DNA of 64,000 nt from contig JAVTVX010000034.1 of the NCBI GenBank assembly GCA_033439265.1, forward strand, positions 17,622,501 through 17,686,500, read 5' to 3'. Below the pieces are notes generated by a model that saw only the letters and a program-made list of their open reading frames with translations, did no database searches and was not told where the DNA came from. Each line of letters begins with the position of its first letter. The stretch's first letter is position 1. Below, piece after piece: positions 37,366 to 49,347 of the stretch. The translations under genes were made by a program, and so were the position numbers. Origin of the DNA: Dillenia suffruticosa (lineage: Eukaryota > Streptophyta > Magnoliopsida > Dilleniales > Dilleniaceae).

Positions 37366-37449
37366 GTCTCAATGGCCGAGTGGTCTAAGGCGCCAGACTC
37401 AAGTTCTGGTCTTCGAAAGAGGGCGTGGGTTCATATCCCACTTCTAACA
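37366..37449 (+). pseudogene. tRNA-Leu (CAA) pseudogene, first copy
   Basis: Acceptor strands GTCTCAA and TTCTAAC mispair at three positions and the T-loop reads TTCATAT, losing A58. The anticodon arm CCAGA-CTCAAGT-TCTGG and the long variable arm are intact. Confidence 0.78.
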
Positions 37450-38921
37450 TTTTTCTTTGCCCATCCTACTTAGTGGGCAAAGGCATGGTTTTTATTGTCT
37501 TATTTCATCGAATTCTTTGAGTTAAAGAAGAACACCTACCAGACAGTAAGACAATTTCGATTCAAAGCATTTTTTTGGGTCAAGTAGTGAAATTTGCTTT
37601 CTCACGTACCAGAATCTAGGAAAATTACACTCTAGCTCTATATTCTTAAGCAAACCACAATCAACACAACTATCTACATATAACAAAACTTGAATCATAT
37701 CATAAAATTTAACGAACTCCATTAGACAAGAAAAGGCCACGATACAGAGCCCATTACAAATCATCTTACACTTATCACTCATCACAACATACATAAATTT
37801 GGCCCCGATTATGATCAACCAAATCAGGTCTTAAGTCCGGTTTAATGCCAAGTAGGCCAACATCCAACATGTAAATTGCAAGCCAACTTAGCAAAAGGTA
37901 CTCACATTGTGTGGACACAACTAATCTTGTATTAAAATTTGTGATTTCCCAAATTTTGGAAAAAAAATAAAGGCTAAAAGCACACCGAGTACTATAATTA
38001 GAAATTTCTTTTCAAATTACAGTATCCCGAATTATAGTTTCAATTCTCTGTGATAACTTTCTTTTTTATACATTCCATCACTCCCATTTACAAAATCCAA
38101 GTCAATTATAGGATTTTTAATGTAGATTATCTAGAATACAAATGCCAATTATCAAGGATATGAATGTTAGTGACGGTTTGGGTCTGAAATTTTCAAAATT
38201 AAACGTACCGGTAGGGTTGAAATGGCGAAAATTTGACATAAGGTTCAAGGGTAACAACACTTGAACCGTGTTCGAAACCATAATGGTTTCTCCGATTCCG
38301 ATCGCCCTTCCTTATCGTTCCTACGAATTCAAACAATTCAAACCATTAAATAGAAAAAAAATAATTTTTGGTTCCTTGATGATCTATCAATGAGTAATTC
38401 AATGAGAGATAACATATGATTTAAATGGAGAGATAAGAGTAAATTGGTGGTTAGAGAAATCGAAGAATGGGAGAAAGTGAGTTTTTAAACTTTTACTTCT
38501 ACATTGACATCCGAATGAGAACAATGGAGAGATAGAAGGAAAAATTGAAGAAAGAGAGAGGAGGATGGATATTTTAGTGATGTGAGAACCACAAATTGAA
38601 TTAAAAAGAGGGAGAGATAAAAGGAGGAAGATTCTAGATCTAGAGCGAATAAATAAAATGGGGAATGATCGAAATCAAAGATATGGACTGCAGGGAAAAT
38701 TGGAAGAGTGTGATTGGGTGCGAGCTTTACAATTTGAAGGTTTAGGATGAAGAAGAGGAAATCTGAAGTGAAAGAACGAGGAAGATAACATTTGTGATAA
38801 TTTTAGTAATCATTTAATGCCCCGATATTATATTAGCATTGAGTTTGGAATATCCTTGCGTTAGAATAATAATTAATAAATTATGTACTCTTCAAAATTA
38901 ATATTTATTGTTGTTAAACAA

Positions 38922-38993
38922 GTGACTGTAGTTTAGTGGTAAGAATTCCACGTTGTGGCCGTGGAGACCTGGGCTCGAATCCCAGCAGCCACA
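38922..38993 (+). tRNA. tRNA-His (GTG), one acceptor mismatch
   Basis: Single change GTGACTG for GTGGCTG, an AxC at the fourth acceptor pair. Everything else equals the intact copies. Confidence 0.85.
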
Positions 38994-39289
38994 GTTGAAG
39001 TTATCTGAGATTTTAAATAATGAAAATGAGAAAGCAAATCTTAATAATATAAACAATCATTGATAAATAAGAAGAGAACGATTGGGTACAAGCTTTACAA
39101 TTTGAAGATTTTGGGGGACCAATAGGTAAATTGAAGTGAAAGAATGAGGAAAAAAAGATGAGTAAAAATTTTTCCAATCATTTAATGCCCTGATATTATA
39201 TTAGCGTTGAGTTTGGATTATTGTTCCCTTGGAATAATAACTAATGAATTATGTACCCTTCAAAATAAATATTTCTTGTTGTTATTCAA

Positions 39290-39361
39290 GTGGCTGTGGT
39301 TTACATGTAAGAATTCCATGTTGTGGCCGTGGAGATCTGGGCTCGAATCCCAACAACCACA
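39290..39361 (+). pseudogene. tRNA-His-like (GTG)
   Basis: D-loop ACATGTAA lacks G18G19, T stem CTGGG/CCCAA has C49xA65, and the 3' acceptor strand CAACCAC adds CxA. Anticodon GTG kept. Confidence 0.78.
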
Positions 39362-39739
39362 ATGGAAGTGATTTGAGATTTTAAATAATTAAAATGAGAA
39401 TGCAATTCCTAATAATATCAAAAATTTTTGATAAATTTTAAATTTGGATTGAAGCAAATTATCCAGATAAAATCGACATTTAGGTTCCTCTTTTCAAATT
39501 TAGCCCGACCTTAATAATATTTTGGTAAGCTTTCATTCAGTAAAACCATGGTTTTGGTCTGAGCCATAATTAGTTTTTGGCCATCTCCCTGAAACCAAGG
39601 TCTTGCCCGAATTTTTTCCATGAATTACTTTTATATACTACTTAAAAGGAAGTCTGCATGAAGCGATACCAAACTCCTGCTTATAGCTTACCTTGTTGTA
39701 TATTTTATGTTCTTTTTTTATTAATACAACAAAAGACAA

Positions 39740-39823
39740 GTCAGGATGGCCGAGTGGTCTAAGGCGCCAGACTCAAGTTCTGGTCTTCGAAAGAGGGCGT
39801 GGGTTCAAATCCCACTTCTGACA
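39740..39823 (+). tRNA. tRNA-Leu (CAA), intact
   Basis: Reference copy: 84 bases, intron-less, class II. Acceptor GTCAGGA/TTCTGAC (one G.T), D arm GCC-GAGTGGTCTAA-GGC, anticodon stem CCAGA/TCTGG with loop CTCAAGT, long variable arm TCTTCGAAAGAGGGC, T arm GTGGG-TTCAAAT-CCCAC. Anticodon CAA reads UUG. Preceded by AAAGACAA and followed at once by TTTTT. Confidence 0.96.
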
Positions 39824-40606
39824 TTTTTCTTTGCCAATCCTACTTAGTGGATTCATCGAATTCGTTGAGTTAAAGAAGAACACCTACCAGACAGTGAGAC
39901 GATTTGGATTCAAAGCATTATTTAGGGTCAAGTAGTGAAATTTGCTTTTTCACGTACCAGAACCTGGGAAAATTACACTCTAGCTCTATATTCTTAAGCA
40001 AACCACAATCAACACAACTATCTACATATAACAAAACCTGAATCATACCATGACAGCCGACGCCAAATAAAATTTAACGAACTCCATTAGACAAGAAAAG
40101 GCCACAATACAGAGCCCTTTACAAGTCATCTTACACTTATCACTCATCACAACATACATAAATTTGGCCCCGATTATGATCAACCAAATCGGGTCTTAAG
40201 ACCGGTGTAATACCCAGTAAGCCAACGTCCAACATGTAAATTGCGAGCCAACTTAGCAAAAGGTACTCACATTGTGTGGACACAACTAATCTTGTATTAA
40301 AATTTGTGATTTCCCAAATTTTGGAAAAAAAATAAAGGCTAAAAGCACACCGAGTACTATAATTAGAAATTTCTTTTCAAATTACAGTATCCCGAATTAT
40401 AGTTTCAATTCTCTGTGATAACTTTCTTTTTTATACATTCCGTCACTCCCATTTACAAAATCCTAGTCAATTATAGGATTTTTAATGTAGATTATCTAGA
40501 ATACAAAAGCCAATTATCAAGGATATGAATGTTAGTGACGGTTTGGGTCTGAAATTTTCAAAATTAAACGTACCAGTAGGGTTGAAATGGCGAAAATTTG
40601 ACATAA

Positions 40607-40655
40607 GGTTCAAGGGTAACAACACTTGAACCGTGTTCGAAACCATAATGGTTTC
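40607..40655 (+). repeat. Conserved double inverted repeat in the Leu-to-His spacer (representative)
   Basis: GGTTCAAG (40607-40614) and CTTGAACC (40625-40632) form an 8-base stem with a 10-base loop. Seven bases later GAAACCAT-A-ATGGTTTC (40639-40655) is a second, nearly perfect palindrome. The pair occurs once per unit, including the decayed first unit (around 38241-38290) and the last (62057-62105). No gene product is evident. Confidence 0.8.
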
Positions 40656-41261
40656 TCCGATTCCAATCGCACTTCCTTATCGTTCCTACGAATTCAAACT
40701 ATTCAAACCATTAAATAGAAAAAAAAAAAAATTTTGGTTCCTTGATGATCTGTCAATCAGTAATTCAATGAGAGATAACATATGATTTAAAGGGAGAGAT
40801 AAGAGTAAATTGGTGGTTAGAGAAATCGAAGAATGGGAGAAAGTGAGTTTTTAAACTTTTACTTCTACATTGACATCCGAATGAGAACAATGGTGAGATA
40901 GAAGGAAAAATTAAAGAAAGAGAGAGATGAGGATGGATATTTTAGTGATGTGAGAACCACAAATTGAATTAAAAAGAGGGAGAGATAAAAGGAGGAAGAT
41001 TCTAGATCTAGAGCGAATAAATAAAATGGGGAATGATCGAAATCAAAGATATGGACTGCAGGGAAAATTGGAAGAGTGCGATTGGGTGCGAGCTTTACAT
41101 TTTGAAGGTTTAGGATGAAGAAGAGGAAATCTGAAGTGAAAGAACGAGGAAGATAACATTTGTGATAATTTTTAGTAATCATTTAATGCCTCGACATTAT
41201 ATTAGCATTGAGTTTGGAATATCCTTGCGTTAGAATAATAATTAATAAATTATGTACTCTT

Positions 41262-41290
41262 CAAAATTAATATTTATTGTTGTTAAACAA
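41262..41290 (+). promoter_or_regulatory. Pol III upstream region of tRNA-His (representative)
   Basis: AT-rich AATTAATATTTATTG about 10-25 bases upstream and AAACAA ending at -1. Same in all units from the second on. Confidence 0.55.
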
Positions 41291-41362
41291 GTGGCTGTAG
41301 TTTAGTGGTAAGAATTCCACGTTGTGGCCGTGGAGACCTGGGCTCGAATCCCAGCAGCCACA
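41291..41362 (+). tRNA. tRNA-His (GTG), intact
   Basis: Reference copy: 72 bases. Acceptor GTGGCTG/CAGCCAC fully paired; D loop AGTGGTAA with the conserved GG; anticodon stem CCACG/CGTGG with loop TTGTGGC; T stem CTGGG/CCCAG with loop CTCGAAT. The extra G at -1 of tRNA-His is added after transcription. Reads CAU and CAC. Unlike the Ile and Leu genes here, no T-tract follows directly. Nine other copies are identical. Confidence 0.97.
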
Positions 41363-41379
41363 GTTGAAGTGATCTGAGA

Positions 41380-41383
41380 TTTT
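41380..41383 (+). terminator. First T-tract after tRNA-His
   Basis: TTTT in GAGATTTTAAAT begins 18 bases after the gene; it is the nearest candidate Pol III stop and implies a 3' trailer of about 17 bases. Conserved in all units. Confidence 0.6.
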
Positions 41384-41658
41384 AAATAATGAAAATGAGA
41401 AAGCAAATCTTAATAATATAAACAATCATTGATAAATAAGAAGAGAACGATTGGGTACAAGCTTTACAATTTGAAGATTTTGGGGGACCAATAGGTAAAT
41501 TGAAGTGAAAGAATGAGGAAAAAAAGATGAGTAAAAATTTTTCCAATCATTTAATGCCCTGATATTATATTAGCGTTGAGTTTGGATTATTGTTCCCTTG
41601 GAATAATAACTAATGAATTATGTACCCTTCAAAATAAATATTTCTTGTTGTTATTCAA

Positions 41659-41730
41659 GTGGCTGTGGTTTACATGTAAGAATTCCATGTTGTGGCCGTA
41701 GAGATCTGGGCTCGAATCCCAACAACCACA
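41659..41730 (+). pseudogene. tRNA-His-like (GTG)
   Basis: ACATGTAA D-loop and CCCAA T stem as in the other copies, plus CGTAG in the anticodon stem (C28xA42) and CAACCAC acceptor. Confidence 0.78.
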
Positions 41731-42085
41731 ATGGAAGTGATTTGAGATTTTAAATAATTAAAATGAGAATGCAATTCCAAATAATATCAAAAATTTTTTA
41801 TAAATTTTTAATTTGGATTGAAGCAAATTTTCCAGATAAAATCGACATTTAGGTTCCTCTTTTCAAATTTAGCCCGACCTTAATAATATCTTGGTAAGCT
41901 TTCATTCAGTAAAACCATGGTTTTGGTCTGAGCCATAATTAGTTTTTGGCCATCTTCCCTGAAACCAAGGTCTTGCCCGAATTTTTTCCAGGAATTACTT
42001 TTATGTACTACTTAAAAGGAAGTCTGCATGAAGCTATACCAAACTCCTGCTTATAGTTTACCTTGTTGTATATTTTATGTTCTTT

Positions 42086-42109
42086 TTTTATTAATACAAC
42101 AAAAGACAA
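42086..42109 (+). promoter_or_regulatory. Pol III upstream region of tRNA-Leu (representative)
   Basis: TTTTATTAATACAACAAAAGACAA just before the gene combines an AT-rich tract with repeated CAA words, the last ending at -1. Confidence 0.55.
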
Positions 42110-42193
42110 GTCAGGATGGCCGAGTGGTCTAAGGCGCCAGACTCAAATTCTGGTCTTCGAAAGAGGGCGTGGGTTCAAATCCCACTTATGACA
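42110..42193 (+). tRNA. tRNA-Leu (CAA), two changes
   Basis: Loop CTCAAAT (G37 to A) and 3' acceptor TTATGAC, giving GxA at the fifth acceptor pair. Anticodon CAA unchanged. Probably weakened. Confidence 0.82.
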
Positions 42194-42198
42194 TTTTT
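42194..42198 (+). terminator. Pol III terminator of tRNA-Leu
   Basis: TTTTT starts at the first base after the discriminator A; the same in every unit. Confidence 0.8.
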
Positions 42199-43687
42199 CT
42201 TTGCCCATCCTACTTAGTGGGCAAAGGCATGGTTTTTATTGTCTTGATTCATGGAATTCGTTGAGTTAAAGTAGAACACCTACCAGACAGTGAGACGATT
42301 TGGATTCAAAGCATTATTTATGGTCAAGTAGTGAAATTTGCTTTTTCACGTACCAGAACCAAGGAAAATTACACTCTAGCTCTATATTCTTAAGCAAACC
42401 ACAATCAACACAACTATCTACATATAACAAAACCTGAATCATACCACAACAGCCGACGCCAAATAAAATTTAACGAACTCCATTAGACAAGAAAAGGCCA
42501 CAATACAGAGCCCTTTACAAGTCATCTTACACTTATCACTCATCACAACATACATAAATTTGGCCCCGATTATGATCAACCAAATCGGGTCTTAAGACCG
42601 GTGTAATACCCAGTAAGCCATCGTCCAACATGTAAATTGCGAGCCAACTTAGCAAAAGGTACTCACATTGTGTGGACACAACTAATCTTGTATTAAAATT
42701 TGTGATTTCCCAAATTTTGGAAAAAAAATAAAGGCTAAAAGCACACCGAGTACCATAATTAAAAATTTCTTTTCAAATTACAGTATCCCGAATTATAGTT
42801 TCAATTCTCTGTGATAACTTTCTTTTTTATACATTCCATCACTCCCATTTAAAAAATCCAAGTCAATTATAGGATTTTTAATGTAGATTATCTAGAATAC
42901 AAAAGCCAGTTATCAAGGATATGAATGTTAGTGACGGTTTGGGTCTGAAATTTTCAAAATTAAACGTACCGGTAGGGTTGAAATGGCGAAAATTTGACAT
43001 AAGGTTCAAGGGTAACAACACTTGAACCGTGTTCGAAACCATAATGGTTTCTCCGATTCCAATCGCACTTCCTTATCGTTCATACGAATTCAAACTATTC
43101 AAACCATTAAATAGAAAAAAAAAATAATTTTTGGTTCCTTGATGATCTGTCAATCAGTAATTCAATGAGAGATAACATATGATTTAAAGGGAGAGATAAG
43201 AGTAAATTGGTGGTTAGAGAAATCGAAGAATGGGAAAAAGTGAGTTTTTAAACTTTTACTTCTACATTGACATCCGAATGAGAACAATGGTGAGATAGAA
43301 GGAAAAATTGAAGAAAGAAAGAGATGAGGATGGATATTTTAGTGATGTGAGAACCACAAATTGAATTAAAAAGAGGGAGAGATAAAAGGAGGAAGATTCT
43401 AGATCTAGAGCGAATAAATAAAATGGGGAATGATCGAAATCAAAGATATGGACTGCAGGGAAAATTGGAAGAGTGCGATTGGGTGCGAGCTTTACAATTT
43501 GAAGGTTTAGGATGAAGAAGAGGAAATCTGAAGTGAAAGAACGAGGAAGATAACATTTGTGATAATTTTTAGTAATCATTTAATGCCCCGATATTATATT
43601 AGCATTGAGTTTGGAATATCCTTGCGTTAGAATAATAATTAATAAATTATGTACTCTTCAAAATTAATATTTATTGTTGTTAAACAA

Positions 43688-43759
43688 GTGGCTGTAGTTT
43701 AGTGGTAAGAATTCCACGTTGTGGCCGTGGAGACCTGGGCTCGAATCCCAGCAGCCACA
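43688..43759 (+). tRNA. tRNA-His (GTG), intact
   Basis: Identical to the copy at 41291. Confidence 0.97.
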
Positions 43760-44055
43760 GTTGAAGTTATCTGAGATTTTAAATAATGAAAATGAGAAAG
43801 CAAATCTTAATAATATAAACAATCATTGATAAATAAGAAGAGAACGATTGGGTACAAGCTTTACAATTTGAAGATTTTGGGGGACCAATAGGTAAATTGA
43901 AGTGAAAGAATAAGGAAAAAAAGATGAGTAAAAATTTTTCCAATCATTTAATGCCCTGATATTATATTAGCGTTGAGTTTGGATTATGGTTCCCTTGGAA
44001 TAATAACTAATGAATTATGTACCCTTCAAAATAAATATTTCTTGTTGTTATTCAA

Positions 44056-44127
44056 GTGGCTGTGGTTTACATGTAAGAATTCCACGTTGTGGCCGTGGAG
44101 ATCTGGGCTCGAATCCCAACAACCACA
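44056..44127 (+). pseudogene. tRNA-His-like (GTG)
   Basis: ACATGTAA D-loop, CCCAA T stem, CAACCAC acceptor; anticodon stem fully paired. Confidence 0.78.
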
Positions 44128-44507
44128 ATGGAAGTGATTTGAGATTTTAAATAATTAAAATGAGAATGCAATTCCAAATAATATCAAAAATTTTTGATAA
44201 ATTTTAAATTTGGATTGAAGCAAATTATCGAGATAAAATCGACATTTAGGTTCCTCTTTTCAAATTTAGCCCGACCTTAATAATATCTTGGTAAGCTTTC
44301 ATTCAGTAAAACCATGGTTTTGGTCTGAGCCATAATTAGTTTTTGGCCATCTTCCCTGAAACCAAGGTCTTGCCCGAATTTTTTCCATGAATTACTTTTA
44401 TATACTACTTAAAAGGAAGTCTGCATGAAGCTATACCAAACTCCTGCTTATAGTTTACCTTGTTGTATATTTTATGTTCTTTTTTTTATTAATACAACAA
44501 AAGACAA

Positions 44508-44591
44508 GTCAGGATGGCCGAGTGGTCTAAGGCGCCAGACTCAAGTTCTGGTCTTCGAAAGAGGGCGTGGGTTCAAATCCCACTTCTGACA
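44508..44591 (+). tRNA. tRNA-Leu (CAA), intact
   Basis: Identical to the copy at 39740. Followed by the short form of the 3' spacer without the TTTGCCCA/TGGGCAAA hairpin. Confidence 0.96.
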
Positions 44592-46059
44592 TTTTTCTTT
44601 GCCAATCCTACTTAGTGGATTCATCGAATTCGTTGAGTTAAAGAAGAACACCTACCAGACAGTGAGACGATTTGGATTCAAAGCATTATTTAGGGTCAAG
44701 TAGTGAAATTTGCTTTTTCACGTACCAGAACCTGGGAAAATTACACTCTAGCTCTATATTCTTAAGCAAACCACAATCAACACAACTATCTACATATAAC
44801 AAAACCTGAATCATACCATGACAGCCGATGCCAAATAAAATTTAACGAACTCCATTAGACAAGAAAAGGCCACAATACAGAGCCCTTTACAAGTCATCTT
44901 ACACTTATCACTCATCACAACATACATAAATTTGGCCCCGATTATGATCAACCAAATCGGGTCTTAAGACCGGTGTAATACCCAGTAAGCCAACGTCCAA
45001 CATGTAAATTGCGAGCCAACTTAGCAAAAGGTACTCACATTGTGTGGACACAACTAATCTTGTATTAAAATTTGTGATTTCCCAAATTTTGGAAAAAAAA
45101 TAAAGGCTAAAAGCACACCGAGTACTATAATTAGAAATTTCTTTTCAAATTACAGTATCCCGAATTATAGTTTCAATTCTCTGTGATAACTTTCTTTTTT
45201 ATACATTCCATCACTCCCATTTACAAAATCCAAGTCAATTATAGGATTTTTAATGTAGATTATCTAGAATACAAATGCCAATTATCAAGGATATGAATGT
45301 TAGTGACGGTTTGGGTCTGAAATTTTCAAAATTAAACGTACCGGTAGGGTTGAAATGGCGAAAATTTGACATAAGGTTCAAGGGTAACAACACTTGAACC
45401 GTGTTCGAAACCATAATGGTTTCTCCGATTCCGATCGCACTTCCTTATCGTTCCTATGAATTCAAACTAATCAAACCATTACATAGAAAAAAAAAATAAT
45501 TTTTGGTTCCTTGGTGATCTGTCAATCAGTAATTCAATGAGAGATAACATATGATTTAAAGGGAGAGATAAGAGTAAATTGGTGGTTAGAGAAATCGAAG
45601 AATGGGAGAAAGTGAGTTTTTAAACTTTTACTTCTACATTGACATCCGAATGAGAACAATGGTGAGATAGAAGGAAAAATTGAAGAAAGAGAGAGATGAG
45701 GATGGATATTTTAGTGATGTGAGAACCACAAATTGAATTAAAAAGAGGGAGAGATAAAAGGAGGAAGATTCTAGATCTAGAGCGAATAAATAAAATGGGG
45801 AATGATCGAAATCAAAGATATGGACTGCAGGGAAAATTGGAAGAGTGCGATTGGGTGCGAGCTTTACAATTTGAAGGTTTAGGATGAAGAAGAGGAAATC
45901 TGAAGTGAAAGAACGAGGAAGATAACATTTGTGATAATTTTTAGTAATCATTTAATGCCCCGACATTATATTAGCATTGAGTTTGGAATATCCTTGCGTT
46001 AGAATAATAATTAATAAATTATGTACCCTTGAAAATTAATATTTATTGTTGTTAAACAA

Positions 46060-46131
46060 GTGGCTGTAGTTTAGTGGTAAGAATTCCACGTTGTGGCCGT
46101 GGAGACCTGGGCTCGAATCCCAGCAGCCACA
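46060..46131 (+). tRNA. tRNA-His (GTG), intact
   Basis: Identical to the copy at 41291. Confidence 0.97.
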
Positions 46132-46427
46132 GTTGAAGTGATCTGAGATTTTAAATAATGAAAATGAGAAAGCAAATCTTAATAATATAAACAATCATTG
46201 ATAAATAAGGAGAGAACGATTGGGTACAAGCTTTACAATTTGAAGATTTTGGGGGACCAATAGGTAAATTGAAGTGAAAGAATGAGGAAAAAAAGATGAG
46301 TAAAAATTTTTCCTGTCATTTAATGCCCTGATATTATATTAGCGTTGAGTTTGGATTATCGTTCCCTTGGAATAATAACTAATGAATTATGTACCCTTCA
46401 AAATAAATATTTATTGTTGTTATTCAA

Positions 46428-46499
46428 GTGGCTGTGGTTTACTTGTAAGAATTCCACGTTGTGGCCGTGGAGATCTGGGCTCGAATCCCAACTGCCACA
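46428..46499 (+). pseudogene. tRNA-His-like (GTG)
   Basis: D-loop ACTTGTAA, CCCAA T stem and acceptor CTGCCAC with TxT. Private changes show it is not simply a recent copy of its neighbours. Confidence 0.77.
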
Positions 46500-46878
46500 A
46501 CGGAAGTGATTTGAGATTTTAAATAATTAAAATGAGAATGCATTTCCTAGTAATATCAAAAATCTTTGACAAATTTTAAATTTGGATTGAAGCAAATTTT
46601 CCAAATAAAATCGACATTTAGGTTCCTCTTTTCAAATTTAGCCCGACCTTAATAATATCTTGGTAAGCTTTCATTCAGTAAAACCATGGTTTTGGTCTGA
46701 GCCATAATTAGTTTTTGGCCATCTTCCCTGAAACCGGGGTCTTGCCCGAATTTTTTCCACGAATTACTTTTATGTTCTACTTAAAAGGAAGTCTGCATGA
46801 AGCTAGACCAAACTCCTGCTTATAGTTTACGTTGTTGTATATTTTATGTTCTTTTTTTATTCAAACAATAAAAGACAA

Positions 46879-46962
46879 GTCAGGATGGCCGAGTGGTCTA
46901 AGGCGCCAGACTCAAGTTCTGGTCTTCGAAAGAGGGCGTGGGTTCAAATCCCACTTCTGACA
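46879..46962 (+). tRNA. tRNA-Leu (CAA), intact
   Basis: Identical to the copy at 39740. Confidence 0.96.
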
Positions 46963-48456
46963 TTTTTCTTTGCCCATCCTACTTAGTGGGCAAAGGCATG
47001 GTTTTTATTGTCTTGATTCATCGAATTCGTTGAGTTAAAGAAGAACACCTACCAGACAGTGAGACGATTTGGATTCAAAGCATTATTTAGGGTCAAGTAG
47101 TGAAATTTGCTTTTTCACGTACCAGAACCTGGGAAAATTACACTCTAGCTCTATATTCTTAAGCAAACCACAATCAACACAACTATCTACATATAACAAA
47201 ACCTGAATCATACCACGACAGCCGACGCCAAATAAAATTTAACGAACTCCATTAGACAAGAAAAGGCCACAATACAGAGCCCTTTACAAGTCATCGTACA
47301 CTTATCACTCATCACGACATACATAAATTTGGCCCCGACTATGATCAACCAAATCGGGTCTTAAGACCGGTGTAATACCCAGTAGGCCAACGTCCAACAT
47401 GTAAATTGCGAGCCAACTTAGCAAAAGGTACTCACATTGTGTGGACACAACTAATCTTGTATTAAAATTTGTGATTTCCCAAATTTTGGAAAAAAAATAA
47501 AGGCTAAAAGCACACCGAGTACTATAATTAGAAATTTCTTTTCAAATTATAGTATCCCGAATTATAGTTTCAATTCTCTGTGGTAACTTTCTTTTTTATA
47601 CATTCCGTCACTCCCATTTACAAAATCCTAGTCAATTATAGGATTTTTAATGTAGATTATCTAGAATACAAAAGCCAATTATCAAGGATATGAATGTTAG
47701 TGACGGTTTGGGTCTGAAATTTTCAAAATTAAACATACCAGTAGGGTTGAAATGGCGAAAATTTGACATAAGGTTCAAGGGTAACAACACTTGAACCGTG
47801 TTCGAAACCATAATGGTTTCTCCGATTCCGATCGCACTTCCTTATCGTTCCTACGAATTCAAACTATTCAAACCATTAAATAGAAAAAAAAAATAATTTT
47901 TGGTTCCTTGATGATCTGTCAATCAGTAATTCAACGAGAGATAACATATGATTTAAAGGGAGAGATAAGAGTAAATTGGTGGTTAGAGAAATCGAAGAAT
48001 GGGAGAAAGTGAGTTTTTAAACTTTTACTTCTACATTGACATCCGAATGAGAACAATGGTGAGATAGAAGGAAAAATTGAAGAAAGAGAGAGATGAGGAT
48101 GGATATTTTAGTGATGTGAGAACCACAAATTGAATTAAAAAGAGGGAGAGATAAAAGGAGGAAGATTCTAGATCTAGAGCGAATAAATAAAATGGGGAAT
48201 GATCGAAATCAAAGATATGGACTGCAGGGAAAATTGGAAGAGTGCGATTGGGTGCGAGCTTTACAATTTGAAGGTTTAGGATGTAGAAGAGGAAATCTGA
48301 AGTGAAAGAACGAGGAAGATAACATTTGTGATAATTTTTAGTAATCATTTAATGCCCCGACATTATATTAGCATTGAGTTTGGAATATCCTTGCGTTAGA
48401 ATAATAATTAATAAATTATGTACCCTTGAAAATTAATATTTATTGTTGTTAAACAA

Positions 48457-48528
48457 GTGGCTGTAGTTTAGTGGTAAGAATTCCACGTTGTGGCCGTGGA
48501 GACCTGGGCTCGAATCCCAGCAGCCACA
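48457..48528 (+). tRNA. tRNA-His (GTG), intact
   Basis: Identical to the copy at 41291. Confidence 0.97.
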
Positions 48529-48812
48529 GTTGAAGTGATCTGAGATTTTAAATAATGAAAATGAGAAAGCAAATCTTAATAATATAAACAATCATTGATA
48601 AATAAGGAGAGAACGATTGGGTACAAGCTTTACAATTTGAAGATTTTGGGGGACCAATAGGTAAATTGAAGTGAAAGAATGAGGAAAAAAAGATGAGTAA
48701 AAATTTTTCCAATCGATATTATATTAGCGTTGAGTTTGGATTATCGTTCCCTTGGGATAATAACTAATGAATTATGTACCCTTCAAAATAAATATTTATT
48801 GTTGTTATTCAA

Positions 48813-48884
48813 GTGGCTGTGGTTTACATGTAAGAATTCCACGTTGTGGCCGTGGAGATCTGGGCTCGAATCCCAACAGCCACA
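48813..48884 (+). pseudogene. tRNA-His-like (GTG), consensus form
   Basis: Acceptor GTGGCTG/CAGCCAC and anticodon arm perfect; defects are only the ACATGTAA D-loop (no G18G19, A box disturbed) and C49xA65 in the T stem. Same sequence at 55942 and 58327. Confidence 0.78.
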
Positions 48885-49263
48885 ATGGAAGTGATTTGAG
48901 ATTTTAAATAATTAAAATGAGGATGCAATTCCTAATGATATCAAAAATCTTTGATAAATTTTAAATTTGGATTGAAGCAAATTTTCCAGATAAAATCGAC
49001 ATTTAGGTTCCTCTTTTCAAATTTAGCCCGACCTTAATAATATCTTGGTAAGCTTTCATTCAGTAAAACCATGGTTTTGGTCAGAGCCATAATTAGTTTT
49101 TGGCCATCTTCCCTGAAACCGAGGTCTTGCCCGAATTTTTTCCACGAATTACTTTTATGTTCTACTTAAAAGGAAGTCTGCATGAAGCTAGACCAAACTC
49201 CTGCTTATAGTTTACCTTGTTGTATATTTTATGTTCTCTTTTTATTCATACAATAAAAGACAA

Positions 49264-49347
49264 GTCAGGATGGCCGAGTGGTCTAAGGCGCCAGACTCAA
49301 GTTCTGGTCTTCGAAAGAGGGCGTGGGTTCAAATCCCACCTCTGACA
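49264..49347 (+). tRNA. tRNA-Leu (CAA), acceptor variant
   Basis: 3' acceptor strand CTCTGAC instead of TTCTGAC, so A7 faces C66. Otherwise intact. First of five copies with this change. Confidence 0.92.

Noticed and set aside
39740..39823. Intron in tRNA-Leu (CAA)
   Set aside because: Anticodon stem CCAGA/TCTGG directly flanks a seven-base loop, leaving no room for an intron.
40865..41182. 105-codon ATG frame on the - strand repeated in nine units (40865, 43262, 45634, 48031, 50416, 52775, 55160, 57545, 59930 and 62316 region)
   Set aside because: It lies in the tandem spacer, so its repeated presence follows from unit homogeneity. The protein is Phe/Ser/Leu-rich without a recognisable domain or promoter, and the diverged first unit (36109-36417) has a different N-terminus. 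Few substitutions exist to test for codon constraint.
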